DNA of 64,000 nucleotides. It comes from Bacteroidota bacterium. Its GTDB lineage: Bacteria; Bacteroidota; Bacteroidia; Flavobacteriales; Weeksellaceae. The translations under genes were made by a program, and so were the position numbers. Below are positions 23,147 through 34,600 of this stretch, in pieces (the first letter of the stretch is position 1; each line of letters starts with the position of its first letter). The stretch lies in contig JAEWOD010000004.1 in assembly GCA_023461035.1 (NCBI GenBank), forward strand, positions 112,999-176,998. The letters run 5' to 3'. The notes under the pieces were generated by a model. It worked only from the letters and a program-made list of their open reading frames with translations, did no database searches and had not been told where the DNA came from.

Positions 23147-24319
23147 ATGCCGTTAAAAGAGAAACTTTGGAACAGAAACTTCATCATTGCCTGTATCGCC
23201 AACTTTTTGGTGGCCTGTTCGTTTAATTTACTGATGCCAACCATTCCGATTTATCTTTCGGAAGAATTGGGCGTGCCTCATTCTGAAATCGGGATAGTAC
23301 TTTCTTCTTACGCGATTGCCCTCTTGCTGATCCGTCCGTTTTGTGGTTATTGGGTGGATGTTTACGCACGTAAACCTTTGTTTTTATTAGGTTTAACGCT
23401 TTTCATTGCTACATTTTTCGGATATTATTTTGCCGTAACGGTTTTGTTTTTATTCATTTTAAGATTTATACATGGGATGTCCTGGGCATTGGCAACGGTT
23501 TCGGCCAATACGGTTGCCATTGACATTATTCCGGCCTCAAGGAGAGCGGAAGGAATCGGATATTTTGGGGTAAATACCAATATAGCCATGGCGATTGCGC
23601 CTTTTGTGGCAGTCAATATTTATGATAGTTTCGGATTTCATTTTCTGATTTCCTGTGCGCTTCTCATGGGATTTCTTTCCATTTTGGTGGTGATTTTCAT
23701 CAAAGTACCCAAACGAGAAAAACTGGACAAAATCCCGCCGCTTTCCCTCGACCGATTCTTTTTACTGAAAGGATTTCCGGTATTTATCAACCAATTGTTT
23801 TTATCCTTTGGTTGGGGAACTTTGATTGCCTTTGCGGTTTTGTACGGAAAGGACACGGGTGTTCACAATGCGGGCGTTTTCTTTTTGTTTCTGGCGGGTG
23901 GAATTGTTTTATCGCGTGTAACATCCGGAAAATTTGTAGACAAGGGACATCTGCATAAAGTGATGGTTACGGCTCTGTTTGTGATTGCTTTAGGGTTTAT
24001 CTGTTTTGCTTTGCTTCACAGCATTTATGCTTTCTGTGCTTCGGCATTTGTCATTGGGATTGGCTATGGAACGCTTTTTCCGGCACTTCAAACCATTTAT
24101 ATCAATATGGCTTCCGGCTCTAAAAGAGGGACAGCCAATTCAACTTATCTGACAGGATTTGACTTGGGAATCGGAATCGGGATGCTGTTGGGAGCTTATT
24201 TGGGTGATCATTTCGGATTTTCAAATATGTACCTGATTACCGCCGGATTCTGTCTTTTTGCATTGGTTTATTATTGGTTTATTTCCCGAAAAGTTTTTGA
24301 AAAGAATCGGGTGAGATAG
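23147..24319 (+). CDS. Major facilitator superfamily transporter
   Basis: 390 residues, about twelve membrane segments, with the loop 2-3 signature GYWVDVYARKPL of drug/metabolite exporters. Substrate cannot be told from sequence. Divergent from the GH92 gene and not clearly linked to it in function. Confidence 0.88.
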   Translation: MPLKEKLWNRNFIIACIANFLVACSFNLLMPTIPIYLSEELGVPHSEIGIVLSSYAIALLLIRPFCGYWVDVYARKPLFLLGLTLFIATFFGYYFAVTVLFLFILRFIHGMSWALATVSANTVAIDIIPASRRAEGIGYFGVNTNIAMAIAPFVAVNIYDSFGFHFLISCALLMGFLSILVVIFIKVPKREKLDKIPPLSLDRFFLLKGFPVFINQLFLSFGWGTLIAFAVLYGKDTGVHNAGVFFLFLAGGIVLSRVTSGKFVDKGHLHKVMVTALFVIALGFICFALLHSIYAFCASAFVIGIGYGTLFPALQTIYINMASGSKRGTANSTYLTGFDLGIGIGMLLGAYLGDHFGFSNMYLITAGFCLFALVYYWFISRKVFEKNRVR

Positions 24320-24440
24320 ATATTTAATTTCAATTAAATAATTTCTGACTTTAACAATTTTAGAATTAAAATTGGAACAGGTTTTGTTAATGAAATCACA
24401 ATTTTTAACAGTTCATTAACTTAATACTTTTTTCTTTTCT

Positions 24441-25295
24441 ATGTTCAGAAACTCTTTTTCCGGAGCTGCTTTTTTGGTCGTTAGCAGTTTGATTTTTATC
24501 GTTGGATGCAATTCAAAAATCAAAGAAAAACCACTTCAGGTTAAACATTCATCTATAAAAATTTCGGAAAAAGAATGGAAAGATTCAGATAAGAAAACAG
24601 AAAATTCTCCTAAAAAAGATTCAAAAAAATATCTTTATCTCACCTTTGATGATGGTCCCAATAAAGGAACTCCCCAAGTCGTAAAATCGTTGAAAAAAGA
24701 AAAAATTCCGGCTACCTTATTTTTAGTAGGCGAACACATTTATGGAAGCAAAGCACAGTTGTCTGATTTTGAATTGATTGCAAATGATACGCTTTTCCAG
24801 ATTGCCAACCATAGTTATTCGCACGCTAACAACCAATTTTCCAAATATTACAAAGATTCGGCAAAAGTTCTGGAAGATTTCAATCGTGTTAACGATAGTT
24901 TGAACCGTAAGCTAATGATTTCCAGAACGCCGGGAAGAAATATTTGGCGGTTGGATTCGATAAAAGTTACGGATCTGAAATCCAGTAAAGATTGTGCCGA
25001 TTTTCTGGCTGAAAACGGATTTGTTTTAGTTGGCTGGGACATCGAATGGAAATGTAATAACGAAAGCAAACTGAAAGAAACCGGCGATGAAATGATGAGT
25101 TTAATTGATTCCGCTTATTCGAAAAAACGTATGCAGACTGAAAATCATTTGGTTTTATTGACGCATGATCAATATTTCAGGGATTCGCTGAGTATCGCCG
25201 AATTGGATAAATTTCTTCAAAAATTAAATAAAAGAGAGGATATCGTCATCCGGAAAATCAAGGATTATCCGGGAATAGGAACGGAAGTTCAGTAA
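24441..25295 (+). CDS. NodB-type polysaccharide deacetylase lipoprotein
   Basis: 284 residues. Lipoprotein signal with Cys at about 23 (FIVGCNSK), a Lys-rich linker, and a NodB domain: TFDDGP (motif 1), NHSYSH (motif 2, metal His pair), SRTPGR (motif 3) and LLTHD near the end. Likely removes acetyl groups from an envelope or extracellular sugar polymer. It ends directly against the convergent selO stop. Confidence 0.88.
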   Translation: MFRNSFSGAAFLVVSSLIFIVGCNSKIKEKPLQVKHSSIKISEKEWKDSDKKTENSPKKDSKKYLYLTFDDGPNKGTPQVVKSLKKEKIPATLFLVGEHIYGSKAQLSDFELIANDTLFQIANHSYSHANNQFSKYYKDSAKVLEDFNRVNDSLNRKLMISRTPGRNIWRLDSIKVTDLKSSKDCADFLAENGFVLVGWDIEWKCNNESKLKETGDEMMSLIDSAYSKKRMQTENHLVLLTHDQYFRDSLSIAELDKFLQKLNKREDIVIRKIKDYPGIGTEVQ

Positions 25296-26753
25296 TCAAG
25301 TTCCGCAAAACGTCACATATTCCGAATCAAACGAATCCGGAGCATAGAGAAATTTCTTCATTTCCGGGACGAAATCATACGGTGATTTCAGCAATTCGAG
25401 TAATTGGTTGAATTGGGATAAATCCCCATTATTGGCTGCTTCCAACGCTTCTTCCACATAAAAATTCCGGGGAATGAAAACCGGATTATTTTTTTTCATC
25501 AATTCAAAAGCAGCTTGCTTCCCTCCTTTTCCAATTTGGATTCTTTGCTTCCATTTTGCCGTCCAAGCATCCCATTTTTCATCAAGGAAAAATTGATTTT
25601 CATTTAAAATTTCAGGAATTCGAAGAAAAGTAAACATATGCGTATAATCTTTTTGGTGAATTTCCATCAGCCGCAATAATTCATCCATTAATTGATCATC
25701 TCCAACTTTTAATTCTCCGAAACCCAATTTCTCCCCGTACATTTTATACCATTTTTCTGTAAATTTCGAATCAAATTCTTGGATTTTTTCCGTCGCAATT
25801 TCAATTGCTTTTTTCTCATCCGAATCAATGAGTGGAATCAGCGTTTCAGCCAGCCGAGCCAAATTCCATTTGATGATATTCGGTTGATTTCCAAACGCAT
25901 ATCGCCCTTGCGTATCAATTGAACTAAAAACCGTATCAGGATTGTAAACACCCATAAAAGCACAAGGTCCATAATCAAATGTTTCGCCCGAAATAGCGGT
26001 ATTGTCTGTATTCATCACGCCGTGAATGAACCCGACGCGCATCCAGTTCACAATCAAATCCATCTGCAAATCCATGACTTTCTCCAGCAAAGCAAAAGCC
26101 GGATTTTCCACATCTCTCAATTCCGGAAAATGTCTGTCAATGGTATAATTCATCAATTCTTTTACATGGTCAATTCCACCGAAATATCGGGCAAATTCAA
26201 AAGTCCCTATCCGGATATGGCTTTTCATCACTCGTGTTAAAATTCCTCCATCCTGTGTGGTTTCTCTGAAAACTTTCTCTCCGGATTTTAATACGGCAAG
26301 ACTTCGGGAAGTTGGAATTCCAAGATGATGCATCGTTTCGCTCATTAAATATTCGCGAAGCATAGATTTGAGCGTAGCTTTTCCATCGCCCCGACGGGAA
26401 AAAGGCGTTTGGCCGCTTCCTTTTAATTGAATGTCCCATCGTTTTCCGGAATCTGTCAGATGCTCGCCCAATAAAAGCGCACGACCGTCACCCAGCATGG
26501 TAAAATGGCCGAACTGATGTCCGGCATAAGCTTGGGCAATGGGTTCAGAACCAATTGCTAATTGGTTTCCTGATAAAATTTTGATTAATTCTTTTTTATC
26601 TGTATTTCCCAAATCCAGATCTTTCAGTAAATCCTCATTCAGCAAAAGCATTTCCGGATCGGGAGCCGGAAAAGGATTGACTTCTGCATAAAATTTTTCT
26701 GAAAGCTTTCGGTAGGAATTATCGAAATTGAAATGAGAATTATTAGGCTTCAT
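25296..26753 (-). CDS. selO: SelO family protein adenylyltransferase
   Basis: 485 residues from the ATG at 26753 (MKPNNSHF); longer starts add non-family residues. Pseudokinase SelO (YdiU) that transfers AMP from ATP to Ser/Thr/Tyr of target proteins in redox defence. Signatures: MLGDGRALLLGEH, QLKGSGQTPFSRRGDGKA, MNTDNTAISGETFDYGP. The C-terminal end CGT carries the Cys found in place of selenocysteine. Confidence 0.93.
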   Translation of the reverse strand: MKPNNSHFNFDNSYRKLSEKFYAEVNPFPAPDPEMLLLNEDLLKDLDLGNTDKKELIKILSGNQLAIGSEPIAQAYAGHQFGHFTMLGDGRALLLGEHLTDSGKRWDIQLKGSGQTPFSRRGDGKATLKSMLREYLMSETMHHLGIPTSRSLAVLKSGEKVFRETTQDGGILTRVMKSHIRIGTFEFARYFGGIDHVKELMNYTIDRHFPELRDVENPAFALLEKVMDLQMDLIVNWMRVGFIHGVMNTDNTAISGETFDYGPCAFMGVYNPDTVFSSIDTQGRYAFGNQPNIIKWNLARLAETLIPLIDSDEKKAIEIATEKIQEFDSKFTEKWYKMYGEKLGFGELKVGDDQLMDELLRLMEIHQKDYTHMFTFLRIPEILNENQFFLDEKWDAWTAKWKQRIQIGKGGKQAAFELMKKNNPVFIPRNFYVEEALEAANNGDLSQFNQLLELLKSPYDFVPEMKKFLYAPDSFDSEYVTFCGT

Positions 26754-26872
26754 CAAAATCATTTTTACAAATTTAATGTTTGCCAAACGGATAAACCGAT
26801 TTTAGGCAAACGAAGTTTTTATGGATTCATTCAATTTGATTATAATTTGTTTTAATTTAGAGCAAAAAAAAA

Positions 26873-27460
26873 TTGAGTAAACAATTTTCTGCAGATAGAA
26901 TTGCAAGAGTTATTTATTTTCAAAGAAGAAATCATCTCTATAAATTGATTTCTCTTTATCGATTTAAAAACTCAAGGTATTTTAAAACATCTAAGAAAAT
27001 TCGTGTTTTTTTTATTGTATTTAGCATTATTGCATTTTGTTTTCATTCGCTTATCATATTTCAAAAAGAAGAAACTATTAAAAAATTAGATACTGAAATT
27101 CAACAAGTAGCAGCAGGTGGTAAAAACTCAACGTATTATGTCCCAACAAAGTTTACTTATGTTTATGTAAATCATATTAAAATTCAATTAAAAGGAGAGC
27201 ATAAATATTTAAAAGAAAATGAAATAATCAAACTGAATTTCAATCCTTTAGGTAAGATAACTTCTTTAGATTATAAATCTCAAAAAAGAATTACTTGCAA
27301 AATTCCAAATGATATGCGATTTATACTTCTTTTTACATGCATACCAGTTTATTTTACCTTTTATTTTAACGAATATCATAATTATGGACAAAGATTATCG
27401 CTCTTTGTATTTACATTCCTTTGTATTCCTTTAATCCTACTTTATTACATCCTTTTATAA
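26873..27460 (+). CDS. Hypothetical membrane protein
   Basis: 195 residues, TTG start. Membrane segments near 44-63 (IRVFFIVFSIIAFCFHSLIIF) and two near the C-terminus; the middle part is a soluble beta-rich loop with Lys and Asn. Layout recalls DUF3592-type proteins but I do not recognise it with certainty. AT-richer codon use than neighbours suggests later acquisition. It lies alone between selO and the Omp85 gene. Confidence 0.65.
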   Translation: MSKQFSADRIARVIYFQRRNHLYKLISLYRFKNSRYFKTSKKIRVFFIVFSIIAFCFHSLIIFQKEETIKKLDTEIQQVAAGGKNSTYYVPTKFTYVYVNHIKIQLKGEHKYLKENEIIKLNFNPLGKITSLDYKSQKRITCKIPNDMRFILLFTCIPVYFTFYFNEYHNYGQRLSLFVFTFLCIPLILLYYILL

Positions 27461-27489
27461 TTTGTTTCGTTAATTAGCGTTTCAGAAAA

Positions 27490-29142
27490 GTGAAGTACCT
27501 GTTTTTCATAATCGTTTGGTTCCCGGTTTCTTTTGTTTTCGCACAGGAGAAAAACGATTCTGTTTTCCGGTTTTATGATTTCAAAACTTCAAAATCTTCC
27601 TATGAACCTGATTTTCAAAAGTTAATCAAAAACGATTCTATTCTTTATCAGACACTGGATTCACTGAAAACCATCGGATATTATACATTAAAATTGGATT
27701 CGATACGAGATCAAAATGTTTACCTGAACAAAGGAAAAATGTACAAACAGATTTGGGTCAAGAATGATTCCGTTTTTCAACAAAAAGAAGATTGGTTTCC
27801 TGTAAGAAATCTGGATTCATTGATCCTAAAAGTAAACCAACAATATGCGGCCAAAGGTTATCCGTTTACGGAAGTGAAAATTTTGCCGATGGGTTACAGA
27901 AACGGAGAAGCACAAGTTGGACTAAATGTCCAATTATTTGCGGCGCGAACCATAGATGGCGTAAAAGTAGAAGGTTATGAAAAATTGTCCAAAGGTTATA
28001 TCAAACATGGTTTGGGATTAAAAAAAGGTAAAATATACAATGAAGTCGAACTGAAAAAGATTTCGGAGCGAATGAGTTACAACACTTTCATCGAAGAAAT
28101 CCGGCCGGCCCAAACGCTCTTCAATACTGATTCTACCTCAATTTATCTTTATGTAAAAAAAGTAAAATCCAATCTTTTTGACGGTGTTCTCGGGTTTGGG
28201 AATGATGCCAATGGCGATTTTCGGTTAAACGGAAATGTAAAAATCGAATTGAACAATAATTTCAACGGAATGGAGCGGATTCGTTTGAATTGGATTGCCA
28301 CACCCGACAAAAGCACTACACTGGATTTAAGTGTCCGCGTTCCTTATCTTTTCCGTTCTGCAGTTGGAACACAGACCGATTTCAATATGTTTAGGAAAGA
28401 CAGTGTTTTTGTCAACACCAAAATCGAAGAACGATTGTTTTACCAACTCAGTTTAAATTCCAATATAGGTCTGAATCTGAGTTATGAAAGTTCCAATTTT
28501 GTGTTGGACGAATATCCCGAAATGGCTTTGTTGTATGATGATTTTAATAAATCGGGAATCGGTTTGAGTTACGAATTTTTACAACCTTCCCAAAATCGTT
28601 TATTGGAAGGTCAATCAAGCATCCAGATTCTGGGAAAAGCATTACGAAGAAAAGGTCAAGAGATAGATCCTGTAACGGAAGAAATCATTAAATCCGATAT
28701 CCCTCAATATGAAATCGGGATCAAGGCATTTTATATTTTCAAATTATTCCCGAAACACCTTCTGAAACCTCAAATTGAAGGATATGGATTATTTGGAGAT
28801 GAAGAATTTTATTCGGAAAACGAATTGTACCGCATAGGCGGATTTGGAAGTTTACGCGGATTTAATGAAGAAAGCATTTTTGCTTCGGCTTATGGAATCA
28901 GCAGTTTGGAATATCGGTTCATGCCCAATGATGGTTTTTACATTTCACTTTTTGGTGATTATGGATTTGTGGAAAATAAATCCAATGGTGTCAACGAAAA
29001 TTTTTTAGGAATCGGAACGGGAATTTCATTTTTGACCGGTTTAGGAGTGTTTAATCTGAGTTATGCGGTCGGAAAACAATCAGACAATGCGTTTGATTTC
29101 AGGAATTCAAAAATCCATTTTGGAATTCTGACTCGTTTCTAA
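27490..29142 (+). CDS. Omp85/BamA-type outer membrane protein
   Basis: 550 residues, GTG start followed by a signal peptide (KYLFFIIVWFPVSFVFA). N-terminal POTRA-like region (GYPFTEVKILPMGY, ARTIDGVKVEGYEKLS), then a 16-strand barrel with the RGF motif in GGFGSLRGFNEESIF and a C-terminal Phe. Shorter than BamA, so a TamA-like or accessory assembly/transport factor is more likely. Single gene. Confidence 0.85.
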   Translation: MKYLFFIIVWFPVSFVFAQEKNDSVFRFYDFKTSKSSYEPDFQKLIKNDSILYQTLDSLKTIGYYTLKLDSIRDQNVYLNKGKMYKQIWVKNDSVFQQKEDWFPVRNLDSLILKVNQQYAAKGYPFTEVKILPMGYRNGEAQVGLNVQLFAARTIDGVKVEGYEKLSKGYIKHGLGLKKGKIYNEVELKKISERMSYNTFIEEIRPAQTLFNTDSTSIYLYVKKVKSNLFDGVLGFGNDANGDFRLNGNVKIELNNNFNGMERIRLNWIATPDKSTTLDLSVRVPYLFRSAVGTQTDFNMFRKDSVFVNTKIEERLFYQLSLNSNIGLNLSYESSNFVLDEYPEMALLYDDFNKSGIGLSYEFLQPSQNRLLEGQSSIQILGKALRRKGQEIDPVTEEIIKSDIPQYEIGIKAFYIFKLFPKHLLKPQIEGYGLFGDEEFYSENELYRIGGFGSLRGFNEESIFASAYGISSLEYRFMPNDGFYISLFGDYGFVENKSNGVNENFLGIGTGISFLTGLGVFNLSYAVGKQSDNAFDFRNSKIHFGILTRF

Positions 29143-29176
29143 TCAATTGATTATCAATGTCAATTAAACAAAAAAA

Positions 29177-29204
29177 ACCTTGCTCCCGAATCCAGAAACA
29201 AGGT
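29177..29204 (-). terminator. Terminator of the YceI gene
   Basis: Minus-strand stem ACCTTG / CAAGGT followed by a T run, 25 bases past the stop. Confidence 0.7.
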
Positions 29205-29228
29205 AATTGTGTGTGATTAGTTATTTTG

Positions 29229-29741
29229 CTACTCTTTTATGAATTCCAAATTTACAGATAATTTTACATTATCCGAAACAACCAACCCACCTGATTCCAT
29301 CACGGCATCCCAATTTAATCCAAAATCTTTACGGTTTAACTGTCCTGAAAACTCAAATCCGGCGCGTTGATTTCCGTAAGGATCGGTGATAACTCCCCCA
29401 AATTCAGCATCTAAAGAGATTGGTTTGGTTACTCCTTTTATGGTGATTTCACCGTTTAATTTTTCACCATCAAAATTATTTCCTTTAAAACTTAATTGTG
29501 GATATTGACCGGCATTAAAAAAGTCATCACTCTTTAAATGCTCATCACGTTGTTCATTTTTGGTATTGATTGAATTAATATCTGCTTTGAATTCAAATTG
29601 GGCGTTGTTAAATGATTCATCGTCAGATTCTGCATGTGCATCAAAAGAAGTAAAATCACCGGTAACAGTTGAAATCACCATATGTTTTACTTTAAAATGA
29701 GCCTCTGAATGACTTTTATCTAAATTCCATTTAATTGACAT
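29229..29741 (-). CDS. YceI family lipid-binding protein
   Basis: 170 residues, a single lipocalin-like YceI domain beginning KWNLDKSHSEAHFKVKHMV and containing FKGNNFDGEKLNGEITIKGVTKPI. Members bind isoprenoid or amphipathic ligands. No signal peptide, so cytoplasmic, unlike E. coli YceI. Confidence 0.9.
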   Translation of the reverse strand: MSIKWNLDKSHSEAHFKVKHMVISTVTGDFTSFDAHAESDDESFNNAQFEFKADINSINTKNEQRDEHLKSDDFFNAGQYPQLSFKGNNFDGEKLNGEITIKGVTKPISLDAEFGGVITDPYGNQRAGFEFSGQLNRKDFGLNWDAVMESGGLVVSDNVKLSVNLEFIKE

Positions 29742-29873
29742 ATTGTTTGATTTTAAAATTATGAAACAAATGTAGAAGTAATAAAAAAGGAGAGAATTGA
29801 CGTATGATAAGAAAATGAATTCGGCAATTGATTCCGTGGGAAAATTAAAAAACTGTTAATTAGTTTCGATTTG

Positions 29874-29904
29874 TTTTGTATTTACCGAACAAACTATATT
29901 TTTG
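29874..29904 (+). promoter_or_regulatory. Promoter of the RND efflux operon
   Basis: -33 box TTTG (29874-29877), 19-base spacer, -7 box TATTTTTG (29897-29904), matching the Bacteroidota sigma consensus TTTG-N19-TANNTTTG. Start codon TTG follows at 29922. Confidence 0.7.
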
Positions 29905-29921
29905 CTTAAAATTTTCTAAAA

Positions 29922-30404
29922 TTGAGTGAAGAAATCAAAACCGAATTAATTGAAGAATTGGCGGCGCATCATGCCGAAGCATCCAAACTTCCACCTCTGA
30001 CCGCCAAAATATTTGCCTATATTTTGGTGAATTGCAACAAAGAGGGATATACGTTTGACGAATTGGTAGAAACTTTCCATGTCAGCAAAAGTTCTGTTTC
30101 CAATAGTTTGAATTTGCTGGTGCAATATGACTTCATCGGCCAATACAATAAAATAGGAGAGCGGAAAAGACGGTATAAAATTACGCCGCAACACCTGACC
30201 ATGCGTTTAAAAAAAATCAGAAATTCTCTGACACAGGAAAAATTCCTTTCAGAAAAATTACAGCGATACAAATTTTCAAAAATTAAAAATCCCAATCCTC
30301 TGGATTTGGAAAAAGGAAAAATTTATGTGAACCATTTGGAAAGTTCCATTCAAAATTTGACCAATACAATTGAAAAAATAGAAAAACTTACACATACTCT
30401 TTAA
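29922..30404 (+). CDS. GbsR/MarR-family transcriptional regulator
   Basis: 160 residues, TTG start. Winged helix (about 20-95) with TFDELVETFHVSKSSVSNSLNLL as recognition region, then a dimerising helical tail. First gene of the operon with the efflux proteins, four bases ahead of the adaptor, so it probably represses its own efflux operon and responds to an exported compound. Confidence 0.88.
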   Translation: MSEEIKTELIEELAAHHAEASKLPPLTAKIFAYILVNCNKEGYTFDELVETFHVSKSSVSNSLNLLVQYDFIGQYNKIGERKRRYKITPQHLTMRLKKIRNSLTQEKFLSEKLQRYKFSKIKNPNPLDLEKGKIYVNHLESSIQNLTNTIEKIEKLTHTL

Positions 30405-30408
30405 TTAT

Positions 30409-31602
30409 ATGAATTCAAAAAAATATATCATCGCTTCCATATTGGGCTTATCTGTTTTTCAAGCCTGTAAAAATGAACAGCCGCAACAAGCTCCTCCTCC
30501 GCCCTCTTTGCCGGTGGTTGAAGTTGCACAGCGCGATATGGTGGGCTATCAAAGTTTCCCTGTCAGCATCGAAGGAAAAGTAAACAATGCCGTCCGTGCC
30601 AAAATATCCGGTTATATCACGCAGGTGTATGTGGACGAAGGACAAGTGGTAAGCAAAGGGCAGCCTCTTTTCAAACTGGAAACCAATGTTCAGGCACAGG
30701 ATGCCAATGCAGCAAAGTCCGGCATAACGGCGGCAAAAGCCAATATAAATGCGGCACAAGCTGCTGTAAATGCAGCACAAGTTGAAGTCGATAAATTGAT
30801 TCCTTTAGTGGAAAAGAAAATCATCAGCAACGTCCAGCTCGAAACAGCAAAAGCCAATTTGATGCGTGCTGAAGGGCAATTAGCACAGGCAAAAGCTAGT
30901 CACCAGCAAGCGCAAGCAGCGTACAGCGGCGTTCAGGCAAACATTGATTTCGGAATTGTAAGAAGTCCCATTTCAGGTGTGGTTGGAGCGATTAATTTCA
31001 GAGAAGGAAGTTTGGTTGGGCCTTCAGATCAGACACCTATAACTACCGTTTCGGAAGTGGGCGAAGTCTATGCCTATTTTTCCATGAACGAGCGAGAGTA
31101 TTTAGATTTCCTTTCCGAAACAGAAGGAAAAAATGTCAAAGAAAAATTGAAAAACATTCCGGAAGTGGAATTGGTATTGGCCAATGATCAACTGTATCCG
31201 GAAAAAGGAAAAATTCAAACCGTAACCGGACAAATCAACCCTGAAACAGGAACCATCCAGTTCCGAGCTTCTTTTTCCAACAAAGACGGACTTTTAAGCA
31301 ACGGAAACAGCGGTTCCATCCGCATTCCTAAATCCTATAAAAATGCCATCATAGTACCGGAATCAGCAACATTTGAACAACAAGGATTGGTTTATTTGTA
31401 CAAAATAGAAAAGGATACAGCACGTTCCGTAAAAGTAGAAATCATAGACAAAGCCCATAATTTTGCGATTTTAAAGGAAGGTGTGAAACCGGGAGATAAA
31501 GTAATCGCACAGGGTACGGGAAAAATCAAAGACGGTTCGGCCGTAAAGGAAATTCCTGCCAATTTAGACAGTATCGCAAATGCTATAAAACAAATATTTT
31601 AG
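30409..31602 (+). CDS. RND efflux membrane fusion protein (AcrA/MexA type)
   Basis: 397 residues. Lipoprotein signal (LSVFQACKNE), a Pro-rich linker, biotinyl-like motif (VRAKISGYITQVYVDEGQVV), alpha-hairpin rich in Ala and Gln, and beta-barrel and membrane-proximal domains. It bridges the inner-membrane pump and outer-membrane channel. Confidence 0.94.
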   Translation: MNSKKYIIASILGLSVFQACKNEQPQQAPPPPSLPVVEVAQRDMVGYQSFPVSIEGKVNNAVRAKISGYITQVYVDEGQVVSKGQPLFKLETNVQAQDANAAKSGITAAKANINAAQAAVNAAQVEVDKLIPLVEKKIISNVQLETAKANLMRAEGQLAQAKASHQQAQAAYSGVQANIDFGIVRSPISGVVGAINFREGSLVGPSDQTPITTVSEVGEVYAYFSMNEREYLDFLSETEGKNVKEKLKNIPEVELVLANDQLYPEKGKIQTVTGQINPETGTIQFRASFSNKDGLLSNGNSGSIRIPKSYKNAIIVPESATFEQQGLVYLYKIEKDTARSVKVEIIDKAHNFAILKEGVKPGDKVIAQGTGKIKDGSAVKEIPANLDSIANAIKQIF

Positions 31603-31612
31603 AAGTTAGAAG

Positions 31613-34600
31613 ATGATAAAGAGATTTATAGAAAGACCGGTTTTATCGGCTGTTGTTTCCATTCTGATTGTAATTTTGGGTATTTTAGGATTGATTAGTT
31701 TACCTGTTACCCAGTATCCGGACATCGCACCGCCGACAGTCCAGGTTTCTGCAAACTATTCAGGAGCCAACGCCGAAACGGTTTTGCGAAGTGTAATCAT
31801 CCCCATTGAAGAACAAATCAACGGGGTGGAAGGCATGACCTATATTACTTCTTCCGCGACCAATGACGGTTCGGCAAGTATTCAGGTATTTTTTGAACAA
31901 GGAATAAATCCGGACATCGCAGCCGTAAATGTTCAGAACCGTGTAGCAAGGGCAACTCCGCTCCTGCCCTCGGAAGTGACACGTTCGGGTGTTGTAACCC
32001 AAAAACAACAGACAAGTGCATTGATGTATTTGTCTTTTTATACAACCAATCCGGACTATAATGATGTTTATCTTCAGAACTATTTAAATATAAATGTGGT
32101 TCCTGCCATCAAACGGATTAAAGGAGTTGGAGATGCCAATGCCTTTGGTGGAAAAACCTATTCTATGCGGGTTTGGTTATTACCTGAAAAAATGACTTCC
32201 TATGGCTTGGTTCCAAGTGACGTAACCAATGCCATCAACGAACAAAGCCGTGAAGCCGCAGCCGGACAAGTCGGAAGCAATTCGGGGAGTTCGTTTGAAT
32301 ACATCATCCGATACAAAGGAAAATACGATGATGTAAAAGAATACGAAAACATCGTCATAAAAGCGTTGGGCAATGGACAATTTTTGCGATTAAAAGATGT
32401 TGCAAAAGTCCAGTTGGATGCACTTTCATATTCAGGGGTTGGAGAAAACGACGGAAACCCTGCAATGAGTATGGGTATCTTTCAAACACCCGGTTCCAAT
32501 GCCCGTGAGATAAACAACAATATCAAAGCCTATTTAAAAAACATCGAAAAAGATCTTCCGGAGGGAATTACTTATACCATCAATTTTGATACAAACGAAT
32601 TCCTGGAGGCTTCCATCAGCAAAGTAGTAACTACTTTGATCGAAGCATTTATCCTTGTATTTATCGTGGTGTTTATCTTTTTGCAGGATTTCCGTTCCAC
32701 GTTGATACCGGCGATTGCCGTACCGGTTTCGATTGTCGGAACTTTTTTCTTCCTGAGTTTATTTGGTTATTCGCTTAACTTATTGACATTGTTTGCTTTG
32801 GTTTTGGCGATTGGGATTGTGGTGGATGATGCGATTGTGGTCGTCGAGGCGGTTCACGCCAAACTCGAACGGGGCGCAAAAAATGCGCAGGAAGCCACAG
32901 TAGAAGCGATGAGCGAAATCACCGGTGCCATTATTTCCATCACACTCGTCATGGCGGCCGTATTTGTTCCCGTTACCTTTTTGCAGGGACCGACCGGTGT
33001 TTTTTATCAGCAGTTTGGTATAACTCTAATCGTCGCTATTGCTATTTCGGCGGTGAATGCTTTGACTTTGAGTCCAATGCTTTGTGCTTTATTTTTAAAA
33101 GGAAATCACCATGATGAAGAATACAAAAAGAAAAATTTAATCCAGAAATTCTTCCATAAATTCAATGTTGCTTTTCAAACAGTTACAAACAGATACGCCG
33201 TTTTTGTCGCCTTTTTGTTCAAACGAAAATGGTTGGTCGGAATTGGATTTTTATTGGCTTTCGGGATTTTATGGTGGTCCAATAAAACCATGCCGAGCGG
33301 ATTTGTTCCAAATGAAGACCGCGGAATCATTTTCGTAAACGTAGAATTACCACCAAGTGCTTCTATGGAACGTACTTACAATGTTTTAAAAGAATTGGAA
33401 GCCAAAACCAAACAAGTTCCGGGCGTTAAAGGAATTACGATTTCCACCGGACGGAGTTTCTTTTCCGGAAGCGGCAGCAATAATGGACTGGCATTCATAC
33501 GGTTAAAGCCTTTTAATGAACGGAAAAAACACGACGAAATGTCCGTAGAGAATATCACCAAGACCCTTTTTGGTGCTACGGCCGGAATTGCCGATGCACG
33601 CATCATATTCTTCAGTCCGCCTTCCGTTCCCGGATTTGGGACGAGTGCCGGGTTTGAAGTGGTGTTGCTGGATCGGGCCGGAAATGAAATCAAAGAAATC
33701 AATAACGTTACCCAGCAATTCATGGGCGACCTGATGGCACGCCCCGAAATCGAATTCGCCCAGACTTCGTTCAATACCAATTATCCCCAATACGAAATGG
33801 TGCTGAATGTGGAACGCGCCGAACAAACAGGCGTTTCCGTTGCCGACATCCTTTCGACTATGCAGGGCTACATAGGCGGGGTTTACGCAGCCGATTTCTC
33901 CAAATACGGAAAACAATACCGGGTGATGGTTCAAGCATTGCCGGAAGCCCGTGTGGATGCCAATAGTTTACACGGATTATATGTGCGGACTTCTTCGGGA
34001 CAGATGACTCCTATTTCTCAATTTGTGCATTTGGAAAGAGTATTTGGACCGCAATCCATCAACCGGTTCAATCTTTTTACATCGGTAAAAATTACGGGAG
34101 CCAACGCACCCGGATATAGTACCGGAGATGCTATCGCAGCGGTAAACGAAGTCGCCGCAACCTCCCTTCCGTCCGATTATACCATTGACTATTCGGGTTT
34201 GACACGTGAGGAAGTAAATGCCGGTTCACAGACCATTTTGATTTTTATGTTGTGTATCGTGTTTGTTTACTTCTTGTTATCGGCTCAATACGAAAGTTTC
34301 ATTCAGCCATTTTCAGTGATTTTATCGTTACCGTTTGGGGTGATGGGTGCCTTTTTAGGACAGAAATTATTTGGGTTGGAAAACAATATTTATTTCCAGA
34401 TTGCGCTGATTATGCTTGTAGGACTTTTAGCCAAAAATGCGATTTTGATTGTCGAATTTGCTTTGCAACGGAGACGGCACGGTGAATCCATCGCTATGTC
34501 GGCGGTGAATGCGGCAAAAGCTCGTTTGCGTCCGATTCTGATGACTTCTTTTGCCTTTATTTTCGGGATGCTGCCGTTGGTTTTTGCAACCGGAATCGGA